Under the pieces are notes generated by a model. It made no database searches, was not told where the DNA came from, and saw only the letters and a list, made by a program, of their open reading frames with translations. Source: Cymbidium sinense (Eukaryota > Streptophyta > Magnoliopsida > Asparagales > Orchidaceae). From it: a stretch of 64,000 nucleotides of DNA. Position numbers and translations under genes: made by a program. The stretch spans positions 90,503,530-90,567,529 of the forward strand of contig CM038228.1 in the NCBI GenBank assembly GCA_021442155.1, read 5' to 3'. Within the stretch, counting starts at the first letter, position 1. Each line of letters opens with the position of its first letter. Positions 48,206-63,851 of the stretch are shown one piece after another.

Positions 48206-51200
48206 CTAAAAATTTAAACTAGTGATAAGACACAAGTTATTGCTCATGGAGAGTGAGAGCATCTCATGGTCAAACAATTGAGGTGACGAAGTTTGAAGCT
48301 TTGTAATTATGCCTCGACATTAATAGGGCCGATAACAAATAAGCCGCATGTCATTGGATTATTCACGAAATATAAAATATGGTGAAGAAACATATAGATA
48401 TTTCTCTAAAATATATTAACAATATCTTAGAGATAAAGTATGAGTTATTGCTTTCTTATATGAAATTATGATGTTTAATGAAGCAAGTTCAAGAAAATAT
48501 TTTTGAATCAGTTGATGACAACTATAGATGGGTACTTATTTTAATTTAAGAGTAGAATTTATTAATAGAAATTATGGGTATTTATAGCTATGTCAATGAT
48601 GACAATTTATTTTTTTAAAAAAAAGTTTTATTAACACTCACTCACTATGTTTTAAAATAAGTAATAATATTTTTATTAAAATAATAAAAAATATATTTTG
48701 TCTAAATTTATTTATCATTTTATAACACATTTAGTACATCTTTAATAATTATAAAAATTTCCTTATTTTAACAAGAGCATGTTCTTTTAGCAATTTTGAA
48801 AGCTGTTCACAAAAAATTGTAATTTTGCATGTGCACCAAAAAGTTTTTTAGTTTATGACTCATGAGATGTCCCTTTTGAACTGCAGATTTTATAGGACTG
48901 CTGACTATGGGACCTTCTGCTGAGAGGACAAATCTATATTAATAAATATTTATGAAAAAAATATTCATTAAAATGGCATATATATAACTACATTTTTTTT
49001 TTTTTTTACAAAATAAGTCTTTAGAAGATTTTTTTTTTTTAATTTTTTTAAATTTTTTTTTATATTTTTTTTTATATTTTTAGGGCTTAGAGCCAATTAA
49101 GACAGATGCAGAAGATTGAGATCCATCAAATGATTATTATTAGATATTTCAATTGAGTTGACAAGATTTGATATTATGATTAAATATTATTATGAAAATT
49201 TTGTTGAAAATTTTCTTTTAAATGAATTAATTTTAATGCCAAAAAACTAATAAGAAATTTATTTTAAAAAAAATAAAATCAACTAAATAAATTATGGATG
49301 CCTATAAGCTACATTAAAAATGAAATTATTAGATTTATTTTAAAGTAAATGTAAATTTAGAATAATAATTTAATTTATATTATATTTATTTTAAAATAAT
49401 ATTAATTAATTTAATTTATTTTAATTAAAATTTTGCTGAGAAAATTTGGCCGTTTTTTTTTTTTTCTATTTTCTATCTATTATTAGAAAATTCTCTCAAA
49501 CCACTGTATGTATAGAAACTTAGGCACAGTTATATATGAGGTTTTATATTTTGTAATAAATGAAAAAAATTAAATTAGGCTATTGAGTTACAAAGTATAA
49601 GTTTATAACTTGTTCATAGAAAGAAAAAAATAATAATAAAACTAGCTCTTCTATAAATAAAAATAATAATAATTGGAAACTTTTTTTTATCATTTTATTA
49701 AGATTTAACAAAGAATTATCAATTAAAGTACATTTATTTATGTTTTTTTAATAAATCCAATAAGTTATTAAATAATTAAAAAAATCAAAATAAAATTGAG
49801 AAGAAAGTATTAGTATTGAAAAAAATTTCGGTCGAGATATCATAACTCAATTCTAGTCTAAAGGTGCTTTTGAGACAACTTTTTAACTGCTTTCCTTTTT
49901 TAGAAATCAAAATAACTTCTTTTGACTAATAGCTTTTTGTATGCTTTTTAAAAAATTTTATGGTAAAACAATTGTTTTGAGAATGTGGTGACTGTTAGAA
50001 AGCTGTTTTCTGAATTTTTCAAAAAAAAAAAAATATTTGTAATACACACAAGAGTTTTTTCAAAAAGATGTTTCTTTACTTTACATCCAAATTTTAAAAG
50101 TTACAATTCGACAGACTCTAAATATGCTCCTCATAATGACAAGTGGCATTGTTATCATATTTAAATGATGTAAACTTTTTTTATTTTTTATTGCAGAAAG
50201 TATCTAAATGTTGAATAAAACTTGTAATAAAATGATAAAATAATAAGATAGTTGCATATAATTAATAGAACAATTATCATAGAAGGTGAAATAAAAGTCC
50301 CCCTTAAAATAATTTTACAATAAAACATAAATTCATGAAAGATAGTTATTATGAATTAATATAAAAATGTAAGGGATAACAATTGTAATTAATAGTTTGA
50401 TTTTCATTAGTGATTAGTGGGCAATTGTGACTTGGTGTTATGTTATTATATTTTGTAATTACTCTTAAGTTCTAATTATAGTTTGATTTTCATTAGTAAT
50501 TACTCGCTACTTTTTACTTTTGGAGACATTTATAGAATAAGAAATTTTTAATTAAATTATTTCGAATAAATAACTAATAATATTTTGGGGACTTTTTTAA
50601 AATAGTAATATCCTCTATTTCAAAATTATCAAATTTAATACTAAATTAAAAAAAAATTAAAATAGATATAGTTATCTGTTAAATGGGAGACTTAATACTA
50701 ACATGATAAGTTAAGATCTATTTAGGATAGTTATAATTGTCTCAAAAAATACTATTTGAACTATTATAGAAGAAGCTACTATCTAAAAGTTAGTTACAGT
50801 AAATAATATAATTATTTTTATGATTTTAAAAAGTAAGACAAGAATTTTTGAGGAGCCACAATACTCTGTTAAGTTAGGTTGAAAAATATAACTTTTTCAT
50901 CAAAATGTAACAAAAAATAATTCCTCAAATGCTACCTGTGATGAGTTTCAAATCGCACCACACGAACAAAGTTGCCCTTAATCACACGTTTAATAGCCAG
51001 ATGTTTTAATTTTTTTTTCTCAGTTTGAAAGTGAGAATAATTTTTAAAACTTGTGATCATATTATTTGTTTTTAGAAACTAAAAAGTATTTATTTATTAA
51101 ATTAATAATAAATTATTTAAAATGAATTAATAATTTTATATATATATACACATAATATTTTTTACAATTTTAAATTAGAGTTTCTAAATTTTAGTTTTAA

Positions 51201-52261
51201 ATAGAGTAAAATTAAAATTTAAATCAATTTACCAAATTAATTAGTCAATAATTATATACACGTATCTCAAAATAAATTTATTAATTTTGAGATATATTTA
51301 ATTTTTTAAAGCTACTTTTTTTTTCTTAATTACTTGTTAAAATTATGATCAAGTCCTACAATTAGAACAACTTAGTCAATCAAGAAACAAAATAATCCTA
51401 TAGTTAATTATTATCTTGCATATAAAACATGTATCAAATAATTAAAATGATTTGTTATTCCCTTTTGAAATAAATCTCTCTAAATAATCAATTCAAATAT
51501 TCTTATTTTCAATTTAAATCAAAACAATAAGCATTATAAGAATCAATTTACAAAACATTTTGACAAAATTTTATTTTTATCGCTCTTAGATTATCGATTA
51601 CTGATAATAAATTTCTCACTAATATTAAATAAATAGTGAATGCCTCAAACCCTAAATCAGACTTAGAATCAAATATATTGCATATCATATTGAAAAATCA
51701 TGCAAAATGTAATTCAACATTGATTTCATGTGATTTTCTTTTGTTTCATTGAATCTCCTCTAATTTAAACTTATAGGATTTAAAATAAGAAATTGGAAAA
51801 CACAAAGTATATTATAAGCAACATAAAAGCAAAAGCTATTAAATAGGCAATATAAACCACTATAAAATCAAAAATATAAAGGGATAATTATGAAAAAAAT
51901 TAAAAATTTTAATAAAATAAAACACAAAAAATATTAAAAAATTTCTCTTTTTTTTCTAAATATCAATGTATTATATAAAAAGGAATTTTAAAAAAAAAAA
52001 TTGGTTAGAATTTCTACTTAAAATTTAATCAATATATATTTCAAAAGAAATTATTTAAAAATTAATACAATATATAAAAAATCAATTATGAATCAATTTT
52101 TTCTAAAATCATAACATTTCTCTAAAATAAATAAAATAATAAAGTTTTGCATAAATATAATTCAGTTTGAGGAATCGGAATCATTGTTGTCCCATGCCCG
52201 CCTATCACACGTCTTTCCAAATGCCACTGGCCCCACCAAAATATTTTTTTTAAAAAAATAT
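48206..52261. other. Long AT-rich gene-poor stretch
   Basis: Four kilobases of very AT-rich DNA with many A and T runs (for example 48990-49080 and 49449-49464). No open frame of note, no splice-linked exons and no clear element ends were found. Confidence 0.55.
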
Positions 52262-52280
52262 AATAAATAAATAAATCAAT

Positions 52281-52456
52281 AAATACCCACCGTCTCTTAG
52301 CTCAGTTGGTGGGCATCAGAAACCGAGTTGAATTCTCTCCAGAAGCCTTTATAAAAAGTAAGTGACCCACGTGTGGGTGATGAATGTGCATAGATTACAC
52401 TGACATCTCCACCCACAAGATGGGTGAGGTGTTGGGTGGATACCCATTACAAAAAA
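52281..52456 (+). mobile_element. tRNA-derived SINE, complete
   Basis: A box A match TTAGCTCAGTTGG (52297-52309) and a box B-like GAGTTGAATTC (52325-52335) mark the tRNA-like head. The body ends with CCCACAAGATGGGTGAGG and an A-rich tail. Nineteen-base direct repeats AATAAATAAATAAATCAAT flank it at 52262-52280 and 52457-52475; these are low in complexity, so some of the match may be chance. It belongs to the same family as 4328-4538. Confidence 0.85.
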
Positions 52457-52773
52457 AATAAATAAATAAATCAATCAATAAGTCCAAGAAAACTACACTT
52501 CTATCATTTCCATCACATCACCAGTATTTCTCTAGTTTTACACTGTGCACCTTTGCTTTCCCACCTATACCTAAGGTGGGGAAAAGTAAATCTTTGATTA
52601 ATAGTCATTACATCCCCACCCACAAGATGGATGAGGTATTAGGTGAATATCCATTGCAAAAAAAAAAAAATAATAAATCAATCAATAAGTCCAAGAAAAC
52701 TACACTTCTATCATTTTCATCACATCACCAGTATTTCTCTAGTTTTATACTGTGCACCTTTGCTTTCCCACCT
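52401..52773. repeat. 207-bp tandem duplication including the SINE tail
   Basis: The stretch from 52401 to about 52567 recurs at about 52608-52773 at a constant offset of 207 bp. It contains the SINE 3' end, its tail and the adjoining CATCACATCACCAGTATTTC sequence. The duplication must therefore be younger than the SINE insertion. Confidence 0.85.
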
Positions 52774-52957
52774 AACCTTTTATCTGAAAAAAAATTGTTT
52801 TTATTTGATGTAATATTAAAATTTAAATATTAAATATGTAAATAAATAAAAATTATGTGACATCTATGTAAATGCTCCAAAAAAAAATTTTTAACAAATT
52901 TTGGCCAAAGTTAAAAAATTTTGAATTTATTTTGATTAAATTATAGTTTAAAAGTTG

Positions 52958-53016
<59 letters not shown>

Positions 53017-53254
53017 TTTATTAATTATCAAATTTTAAATTAATTTTTTAATTAAAATATAATTAGTATTACTATTTGATTATGATTAGAACATTATATT
53101 TATAATTTAAATATAATTTTAGCATTTTACAAAATAAAATATATGTTAACAGTAACTTAGCCTTCCTCCCTCAACTTCTAAAAAAAATCATTATGTACGA
53201 ATACTGAAAAATTGAGTTTAAAAAAAACCTTAACTTAGCGTAGGAACGTCTAAC
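52774..53254. other. Upstream region of the LRR gene
   Basis: AT-rich DNA with an (AT)n tract at 52960-53009. No clear TATA box can be separated from the AT background. Confidence 0.4.
52960..53009. repeat. (AT)25 microsatellite
   Basis: AT dinucleotide tract about 245 bases before the LRR gene start. Confidence 0.95.
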
Positions 53255-54714
53255 ATGAAGCATTCTCCTTCTTCCTCTCGCTTCTCTCTCCCCTCACCTT
53301 CAACAATGCCACTCCTTCTCTCTCCTCCCACTATTCCCCAACTCCTAATCCCTATTCTTCTTCTCCTCTCTCTCGAAATCTCTACAACCATGGATCTGTC
53401 AGAGAAACGCTCTTCTCCATTATGGAATCCATCTCCTCTGACAAAGACTGAGATCCATCAGCCCTGAGCCTTGCTGATCAGGAGCTCATGGCCTGGCATG
53501 GAGTGTAAGCCTGGTTCAGACAACCTTTCCCATGTAACCAAACTGGTTTTCGGCATTCCACCTAACCCAACCTGCGTGAACTCTGCTACTTTCCCTTCTC
53601 AAATCTTCAATCTTCCATCTCTCCAATCCATTCACTTCCTCAACTGCTTCAAAACCAAGAAGACGACTCTCTTCTTCCCTAATTCACACTCTTCTTCTCT
53701 GCAACAACTAAGTCTCAGATCAAATGCAGCTCTTACTGGCCTCATACCACCTCAAATTTCCTCTCTGAAATCGCTCCAAGTCCTCACTCTTTCACAGAAT
53801 CATCTCTGGAAAGATCCCAGACTCCATTGCCACTCTGAGCTCATTGATTCATCTAGACCTGAGCTATAACTCATTAACTGGTAGAATCCCAGCCGAAATA
53901 TGGAAACTAAACAACCTCGTAGATCTAGATTTGAGCTACAACTCTCTCACCGGACCAATCCGCCATCAATTGGAGAAATGGTTAATCTTCAAAACCTTGA
54001 TTTGAGCTCAAATTCATTAACGGAACCATTCCACAGACTGCAGAGAAGCTAAAATGCTAACTTTCCTCGCTTTAAGCGACAATAACCTGAGCGGATACCC
54101 TAAAGGACTCGCCAATCTACAGAACCTTCAATACTTGATAATGGAAGGCAATCCAATGTTCATTCCATTGCCGCCGGAGCTCAAGCTGCCGAGGCTTCAG
54201 GAGCTCAGACTGGGGAGCTCAGGCTACTCAGGGACGATACCGAAGACCATCTGTTCGCTAACAAATCTGACTACTTTGTCTCTTGAGAACAATAATCTCA
54301 GTGGCGAAATACCTCCTGGTTTTAACGGACTTAGAAAATTTTATCACTTGAATCTGAGCAGGAACATGCTTGAAGGAGTTGTGCCTTTCAGTTCTGAGTT
54401 TCTGAAAAGGCTTGGGAGGAATTTGGATTTGAGTGGCAATGCCGGGCTTTGTGTGAATGAGTCCGGTGGATTGAAAGGATTATTGGCGGTGGAGTTCGTG
54501 TTTGTGGAAGGGGGAAATCATCTTCTGATGGTTCTTCTGATATGAGGCAGCCATTGGAGAGCTCTGCTGTGGCTTATTTAGCATTGGAGGTTTGGTTATG
54601 GCGTTCATGGCTTGGGTTTATGGGTTTCAGTGCTGTGAACTATTTCCATTGGAGTTTCTAGTCAGGTCTGCCTCTGTTTCTAATGGTTTTTTTTTTCTTT
54701 CTGTGTTGCTTTAA
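53255..54714 (+). pseudogene. LRR receptor-like protein (RLP29/PII-2-like), many small frameshifts
   Basis: An apparently single-exon gene. It has an N-terminal hydrophobic signal (LLIPILLLLSLEI, about residues 30-42), an N-terminal cap, then about eight plant-type leucine-rich repeats (LxxLxLSxNxLTGxIP), for example HLDLSYNSLTGRIPAEIW, LALSDNNLSGYPKGLANL and LSLENNNLSGEIPPGF. A LGRNLDLSGNAGLC end follows, as in RLP29 and Piriformospora indica-insensitive proteins, and then a likely membrane helix GGLVMAFMAWVYGF. There is no kinase. Such proteins sit in the plasma membrane and help perceive signals. The frame changes about nine times (near 53406, 53449, 53473, 53803, 53960, 54020, 54050, 54480 and 54577), each explainable by one or two missing bases, mostly in runs. 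Intact repeats between breaks suggest young decay or sequence errors. Confidence 0.75.
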
Positions 54715-57700
54715 TTGATCTGAAACTTTCTGGGTGATTTCGTAGTATAATTATAAGATGATCAGCTGAAACATAGAAGTCTGTGTTTTGGCCCTCTGAA
54801 ACCTCTCTTATTTAAAAAATTATTAATTGTAGAGTTCTTATATAACTTATTTATATAATTTTGTGTTCAAATTTTAATAATATAATATTATGTAACATTC
54901 AATCAATACATAATTATTATGTATTAATTATAAAACATTATGTATTATTATATATTCATATATAAATAGCTATTATATATTATCATACATTCATTATTAT
55001 ACATAATACATATCAATTTATAATATTATAATCTTATACGATAAAATGATAATAAATTAAATTAAAAATAATAGCATTATAATATTTCATCATTAATAAT
55101 CTTTCCTCTTGTTTAGATTTTTGTATTTACTATCAATCATTGTGTAAATTTTTTTCTTAATTATATACAATATTTATATATTTATAAAACTAATACTTTT
55201 CTACCTCTATTTTTAAAGTTCTCACTTAAAAAATTAAAAACTAAAAAAAAAAAGAGAACTCAACCTATATTATTCATTTTGACAAATTTAAAATAATCCT
55301 ATCATGATGCATGCAAATGGATGAATTGGATCTTTAAAAAAATATATATATGAGCATTAATTTTGCAAATAAATACTTTTGAAATATTATTTTAAGTAAT
55401 TTTTCTAAAATATTAAGATGCCTACATTTAGAAATAAATAGAGATAGTGTGATGAAATAATCATTTATTACTCATTCTAATGTTTGAGCTATGCTTTTGC
55501 AATGGGTTTTGAGGTGCCCCCATATGACTCAAAGTGTCTTATCGAGCTCGAGTTTGAGCTCAATTTTAATAATTATAATAGCGCTTATATTCGAACTCTA
55601 TTTAAAAATATGATTATTTGAGCTTAATTTTATCATGACTAATTAATCAAATGAGCCTTATCAAACATATAAACGAACGAGTAATACTATCAAACAATTT
55701 ATTAGTAATCTAACCAAGCCTTACAAAGCTTAGTAATAAGCACCCTATTAGGCTTAAAAATCAAACTTTAATTGAAAGAACTATTACATAAATAAGCATT
55801 TTAACGATCATAAACAAGCATTTTGTATTTATGAACAAAAAAAAATCTAATATACAAAAGTACACCAAGCATAATCTCATGTAAAATAAATGGAGGATTT
55901 ACATACATACCACACAATTCTTATATATTTACATATATAACATACTAAACTTCACTATCACTCACTTTTTAAAAATTTTTTAAGAGGTTTTACATAAATA
56001 TGCGTGAATATGTTTCATTACTTAAATATTACTTATTCTTTCTGTAGTTTTACATTTGAGTTCATCTAGAATGGGGTTCAGCGAAATTTTAAAATCTATT
56101 TTTGTACTATATACTTTTGATATGTAAAGTAATATTTTAAGTTTGAGTGAAAATATGTACTTTTCACATGATATATATGTAAAAATTCCTTTTTTTAAAC
56201 ATAAAAAAGTGTTAGATTAATAAATATCTAACTTTTAAATATCAAATATATAAATACATAAGAATTGTGTGATATATATATAAATCTTCTAAAATAAATT
56301 TATAATTGTATCTTAAATGAGAATATTATCGAACATTATGGAGCAGTATATCATATATTGTTCATGATCATAAATGAATTAAACACCAAATTATTTTCAA
56401 ATTTCTTCATTTATTAATCGAGTATTTATAAAAATATTCAAATTTTTTTTAAAAAGTTAATTAAACAATCATGATCAAATTATAATTGAGTCGAGCCACA
56501 TCCATCGAACATTTTGATTCATTTGTAGCCCTAACATCATTACTATGGCTATAGCTCCTATACTTGAAAGCACTTCAAAATTATTTAGAAGTAAAGTTCA
56601 TTGTTAGTCAAATTGATATATTTTAAGTCAATTAATTTAATTAAAAAGATCATTTTTTAATTAAAATAATAATAATAATGATCACCAACCAATGTATAGT
56701 TATGATATAAAGAAATGTAGCTTGTACGGTTAACATGGTTAGTAAAGGCCAAGACAAATGATTAGCTAACTACAGACCCAAACTGAAAATCTCAACTGTG
56801 GATAACATAAAATTTTTATTGATCAGTATAAATATGAGATCTTATATGAAAATAAAATCAATGAAAAATTATTTATTGACATTTAATTAAAGGAGCTTTT
56901 ACATAACAACCATCCTATTCTTCTATATTTACAAATTAATCACCTTCAATCTTTATTTTTTAAAATTAATTTTAAAATATTGAAATTCATAACAAAAGCT
57001 CAACCCATATTTTTCATTTTTATTAAATTCTCAAAATTCGATCATGACAAATACAAATTCATGAATTTGATAATTCAAAAAATATATAAAAAAGTGATTA
57101 AATTATAAATACATATATATTAAAATTTTATTTGTAAAATTCTCTTAATTAAATAAACCTTACCTAAATAAATTGATTAATGCATATCCACATCATATGA
57201 TAAAAAAACTTAATTATGATACTATCACATATTTACGGCCATTACATGATAATTAAATGAAATAAAGAACTAAATAAAATCCTTCATGAAGCAAAATATC
57301 AACTTGAAATTTAAAAATTGAAATAACCTTAAACAATTAGCATAATTCTTTAATCTAAAGCTTAATTTAACAGGAAAAAATATTATTTAATTTTAATTTA
57401 CCTCCAATAATACTTCATTAAATATAACATATTAATTTAAATCTCACTTCAAAGAAAATATTATTATAAAACTTAAATATTAAAAATTAGCATTTTTATT
57501 CACTCATTTCCATTTAACCCATAACTCTCATTTTTGAACTTTCATGAGGCACTGTTAACCAACATTATCATAAGAGGCAACCTTTTATGAAAGAGTAAAT
57601 ATTACATTTAAACGACCAAATATTTTAATCTTTTTTATATCATGATTCAAAAATAATACATAAAAAAACTATATAAATCAACATCCAGTCCCATTATTAA

Positions 57701-57775
57701 ACAAAATAACAAGGCAGGATAAAGACTTCTACAGGCTTATTTTAAGGCATCATCTTATAGAGTATTTAATGGCCA
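54715..57775. other. AT-rich intergenic DNA, possible old elements
   Basis: A possible MITE relative of 41850-41980 lies at 54885-55015. The stretch from about 55540 to 56520 has GAGCTCGAG near its left and GAGTCGAGCC and TAGCCCTAA near its right, as in worn hAT elements, but no duplication was found. The rest has no gene. Confidence 0.45.
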
Positions 57776-57785
57776 AGTTTTATTA
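57776..57785 (-). terminator. Polyadenylation signal of the citrate synthase gene
   Basis: The minus strand reads CTAATAAAAC about 35 bases after the stop codon. Confidence 0.5.
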
Positions 57786-57816
57786 GTTTAGATTTTATAA
57801 ATGCCAGGGTTTTAAG

Positions 57817-59878
<2,062 letters not shown>

Positions 59879-60516
59879 TGTGGAGCCTGATTTTATTTCT
59901 AGAGTCAATGCCTTGGCACCAAAGAAGTAGTGTTTTGGCATTGGAACATGACGTATTGGCTTCAGGAACATAGGAGGCAGCACCTTGATGTCAGAAGGAC
60001 AGCGACACGGTGTTAGATTTGCACCAAGTAAACAAAGAGGACAACCGCCTCGACACTTCAGAGCAATGCTAGGACTAAGGAACCAAAGACAGATTAATGA
60101 AGGTCGGAACGATGCCGAACCTAAATGCTTGGAGGACAGCAGTGCCAGAGTATAAGCGCCAAGATCACAACACCGAGGCTCTACAAGTCAAGAGACTTTG
60201 TATTTAAGCAATTTTTTCTGCAATTTTTATATCATTTACCAAAACTCTCATGTATGAGAATGAAGAGTGCTCTAGAATGACTGAAGTGTGAAGAGGCTCC
60301 AAATAAGTGTAATTTGTGCTAGTCCCCTCGATTTTCTTTCATATTGGAATTTTTGGTGGTGTGACTCCGTTGATTTTTCTCGTTTTTAGATTTTTTTTTT
60401 TCCATATTAAATTTGATGTCTTCTGTGTGATTTCATTTATTTTGGTTTTATTTGTTCGTATGCTCCGAAACACTCAAATTAATTTTTCGTGCATACTCTA
60501 TGATTGTTCTCTCACA
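59879..60516 (+). repeat. 5' LTR of the copia element
   Basis: The start TGTGGAGCCTG is tentative (TGTTATTTTG at 59871 is the alternative), and the end is CTCTCACA shortly before the primer binding site. A TATTTAAG box lies near 60200. Confidence 0.55.
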
Positions 60517-60569
60517 ACAACTAGTATCGAGCCTAAAGTTAAAGGTTTAGTGATTGAAGTTCAAAATTA

Positions 60570-61356
60570 AGAAGTTCAATGGGACAAACCTTGCTTTCTG
60601 GAAGATGCAAATAGAGGATTTGCTATATCAAAAGAAATTGTATTTGTCACTAGATGGGATTGCTAAAAAACCGGAGTCAATGTCTATGGAAGAATGAGAA
60701 ATACTCAATCAAACAACACTAGGTTTGATGACTCTCAATGTCCTCTTCTATTGCTTTCAATATTGTGAATGAGAAGACTATAGTGGACCTTAAAGTTACA
60801 CTAACAAGAACCTTCAAACAAGGTTTTTCTTGATGAAAAGACTCTTTAATATGAAGATAGTTGATGGAAGTTCGATAGCAGAGCATCTAGATAACTTGAA
60901 CACTATGATGAACTAGTTATGCTCTGTTGGCGTCAAGTTTGATGAGATATGTAACGACATTGTACTTTTGTCTTCATTGTCTAACAAATTGGGATGTATT
61001 AGTCAGAGCAATTCTTCAAGCAACATGAAGTTAAACTTAGATGATGTTATTCGATTAGTACTGAACGAAGAGGTCTGGAAAAAGATGAATAAGGAGACTT
61101 CAAATGACGTCTTGAATATTGAAAGTAGAGAAAGGAGTTCAAACAGGAACTCATGCAGGAGCAAGTCCAAGTCAATGAGAGAAAAATTAAGACTAGAAAA
61201 AAAAAGAGCAAGGTAGAGTGCTGGAACAACGGGAAGAAAGGGTACTTCAAGGAGTGCAAATCTCCTAAAAAATCAGGTGGTAGAGACAAAATAGAGGATG
61301 CACTACAAATGTCTATACAGAAAAAACTCAAAGTGATTGTCCAATCTTATCCCTAG
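60570..61356 (+). pseudogene. Copia gag
   Basis: Pieces of a Tork-type Gag in several frames: LAFWKMQIEDLLYQKKLYL, FLMKRLFNMK, IAEHLDNLNTM, and LNLDDVIRLVLNEEVWKKMN (open frame 60968-61216). The zinc knuckle reads CWNNGKKGYFKECK, with the second Cys replaced by Asn, so nucleic-acid binding would be impaired. Stops separate the pieces. Confidence 0.75.
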
Positions 61357-63840
61357 ATAAAACTAAGTCGTGGATAGCCAACTCAAGTGTCTCTTCATGC
61401 AAGTTCTAATAAAGATGTGTTCAGAAATTACATCCAAGGAGATCTGGGGAAAATGAGGATAACAAGTAGCATCAGACAAAGGTGATGTGGATATCAAATT
61501 ACCAAATAGATCTATTTAGAAGCTGAAGAATGTCAAACACATTCCATGCTTGAAAATCTGATCTCAATAAGCCATTTAGCACTGTCTGGGTTCGTGACTA
61601 CCTTGACAAGGGTCTCATGAAAGGTGGCTAAGAGTGCTTTGGTGATGGCTCGGGGCAACATTGAAGGGACGCTTTGCTTGATCAATCAAACGTCAAAATT
61701 CTAAGGAGTTCTTTGGAAAAGGAGTTTTGTGGCATCGAGGCTTGGTCATAAGCGAGAAAGGTATAAAGTCATTACTTTTCAAGAATAAACTTTCGATTTA
61801 AAATCTATAAATCTAAATTTTTGTAAAGATTGTGTGTATGACAAGCAAAAGATAGTGAGCTTCTCTAAAATGATGCAAGGTTAAAGCCAAAAAAATGAGT
61901 TAGTACACCGAATGTATGAAGTCCCACCCAGTTCAATCAATTGGTGGGTCATCATACTGCCTTTTATTGTCGATCAAACCAGGAATGTATGTATATATAT
62001 ATACTTCTTGAAACACAAATTTGAGATATTCAATGTATTCAGAAAGTGGAAGACTATAGTACAAAATGAGACAAGGAAGAATGTCTTAGATCAGATTATC
62101 ATGATAAGAAGTTCGGGATTATCGTATGCGTTAAATGGCATCAAGTGAAAGTTCAGTGCAAAAACACTATAGCAGAATAATGTGGTTGAATGCATGAATA
62201 AAACCACTGCATAAAAAAAGTATAAGGTTGCATGCTTGATTGCCCAAGTATACACAAAAATAATTAAAACTGTGTAACTAATCAATAAAAGCCTTTTACC
62301 ATTGAATGAAGGTCTACCAAAAAAAGTATAGAGTTATGAAAAAGTATCTCTATCTCACTTAAGAGTATTTGGCTTTTCATTGTATGTTTATATAAATGCA
62401 AGATTATAGAGTAAACTAGATCCAAAGTACTTGAAGTATACATTCATTGGATACGAACTTGATGAATTCAAGTAGAAGTTTTGAGATAATCAGAATCAAA
62501 AGATCATAAGGAGCAAGGATGTCACATTCGATGAGAGAAAAATGTACAATAATAGAAATAGGACTCGGATTCTTGATCACTCTAAAAGAATCATCCAAAT
62601 ACTTTGAGATAAAAAGTGAAGATGTACAGGAGGAGAGTGGAGGTTGTGCTTAAGAAGAAGCACAAGATGTACCTCAAACACTCATTGTTGAAATCATGAG
62701 ATCTTGCAAAGTCTCGGCCGACATAGAGATACTCTCCTTTCTTGTATTATTTATTACTAGTGAAATGAAAAGTGCTATGACAAAGTCATTCAAGTAGAAA
62801 ACTTAAAAGAGTGGGAGTGTCATGGATGATGAGATGTAGTCACTCATGTCAAACCAGACATAGAATTTGGCAAGGTTGCTGGATGCAAAGAGAGCACTGC
62901 AAAACAAGTGAGTTTACAAGTTGAAAGAAAAATCCGATGGTGGCAAGCACAACAAAGCTAGACTAGTTGTAAAAGGATTCCAATAGAAAAAAGGAATTGA
63001 CTATATAGAGATCTCTCCAGTAGTTAAGATGATAACCATCAGGGTAGTACTGAGTACAACAATAGTAAAAAATCTGCATCTAGGCCAGATGAATGTGAAG
63101 ACAGTCTTTTCGCATGGAGATTTGAACGATGAGCTATACATGGAGCAACCACAAGGCTATGTAGTTATAGGAAATGAAGCCATACGTGTAGACTCAGAAG
63201 AGTTTTGCTTGAAACAAGCAGGACAAGGGTACAAGAGGTTTGGCAAGTTCATATAAAACAAGAGGTACACAAGATGTCAAACTAATCACTGATGCTATGT
63301 CAAAAGATATGAAGACTGCTATATTATTCTTCTCTTATACGTAGACGATGTGTTGATTGCAGGATTAGACATACAAAAGATCAAGGACCTAAAGGAGCAG
63401 CTCTCAAAAAAATTTGAGATGAAAGATTTAGATCCAACCAAGAAAATTTTAGATATGAGAATCAGTAGGGACAGCCGGACAGGAGTGTGGGCAAACTGAA
63501 GTTGTCCCAAGCAAAATATGTTAAAAAGATCCTGCAAAGGTTCAACATGAGTGAGACAAAGCTAGTGAACACTCTTTGGCTAGTCATCCAAGGATCATCA
63601 AGGATCAAACGAAAGCAAGAACACATGAGGAGAACTCCATATGCTTCAAACTTTAGGAAGTTTGATGTATGTCATGATAAGTACTAGACCGAATATTGTA
63701 CATGCAATGAAAGTGATCGAGGTATATGAGTAATCCGTAAGCATCATTAAGAGGCGGAAGTGGATTGTCGATGCTTAAAAGAAACGGTCAAGAGTTATGC
63801 TTTGCGAGAACCTAACTACAAGGTGTAATTTAAACTTAAT
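61357..63840 (+). pseudogene. Copia pol (protease, integrase, RT), degenerate
   Basis: The protease/integrase part (61360-62600) is full of stops. The RT part is clearer: VVKGFQ and DYIEI (about 62965-63010), IRVVLSTTIVKNLHLGQMNV and DLNDELYMEQPQGYVV (63029-63256), LLYVDDVLIAGL with the catalytic YVDD (about 63335-63370), LSKKFEMKDLDPTKKILDMR, and LSQAKYVKKILQRFNMSETK (63487-63687). A short RNase H-side stretch ends at the LINE insertion near 63850. Frames change repeatedly. Confidence 0.8.
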
Positions 63841-63851
63841 GGAGATCTAAA

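Larger units (their letters stand above)
59879..63850 (+). mobile_element. Ty1/copia retrotransposon (Tork-like), degenerate
   Basis: The order is 5' LTR (about 59879-60516), primer binding site TAGTATCGAGCC (from 60522, a variant of the Met-tRNA site TGGTATCAGAGC), gag, degenerate protease/integrase, and RT to about 63840, where a LINE interrupts it. The 3' LTR is outside the window. It lies opposite to the citrate synthase gene and, since that gene's earlier exons are not seen before 64000, inside one of its introns. Many stops in pol show that it cannot move by itself. Confidence 0.8.

Noticed and set aside
52297..52335. tRNA gene
   Set aside because: Box A and box B are present, but no cloverleaf could be laid out and the sequence continues into a SINE body with an A-rich tail and target duplications.
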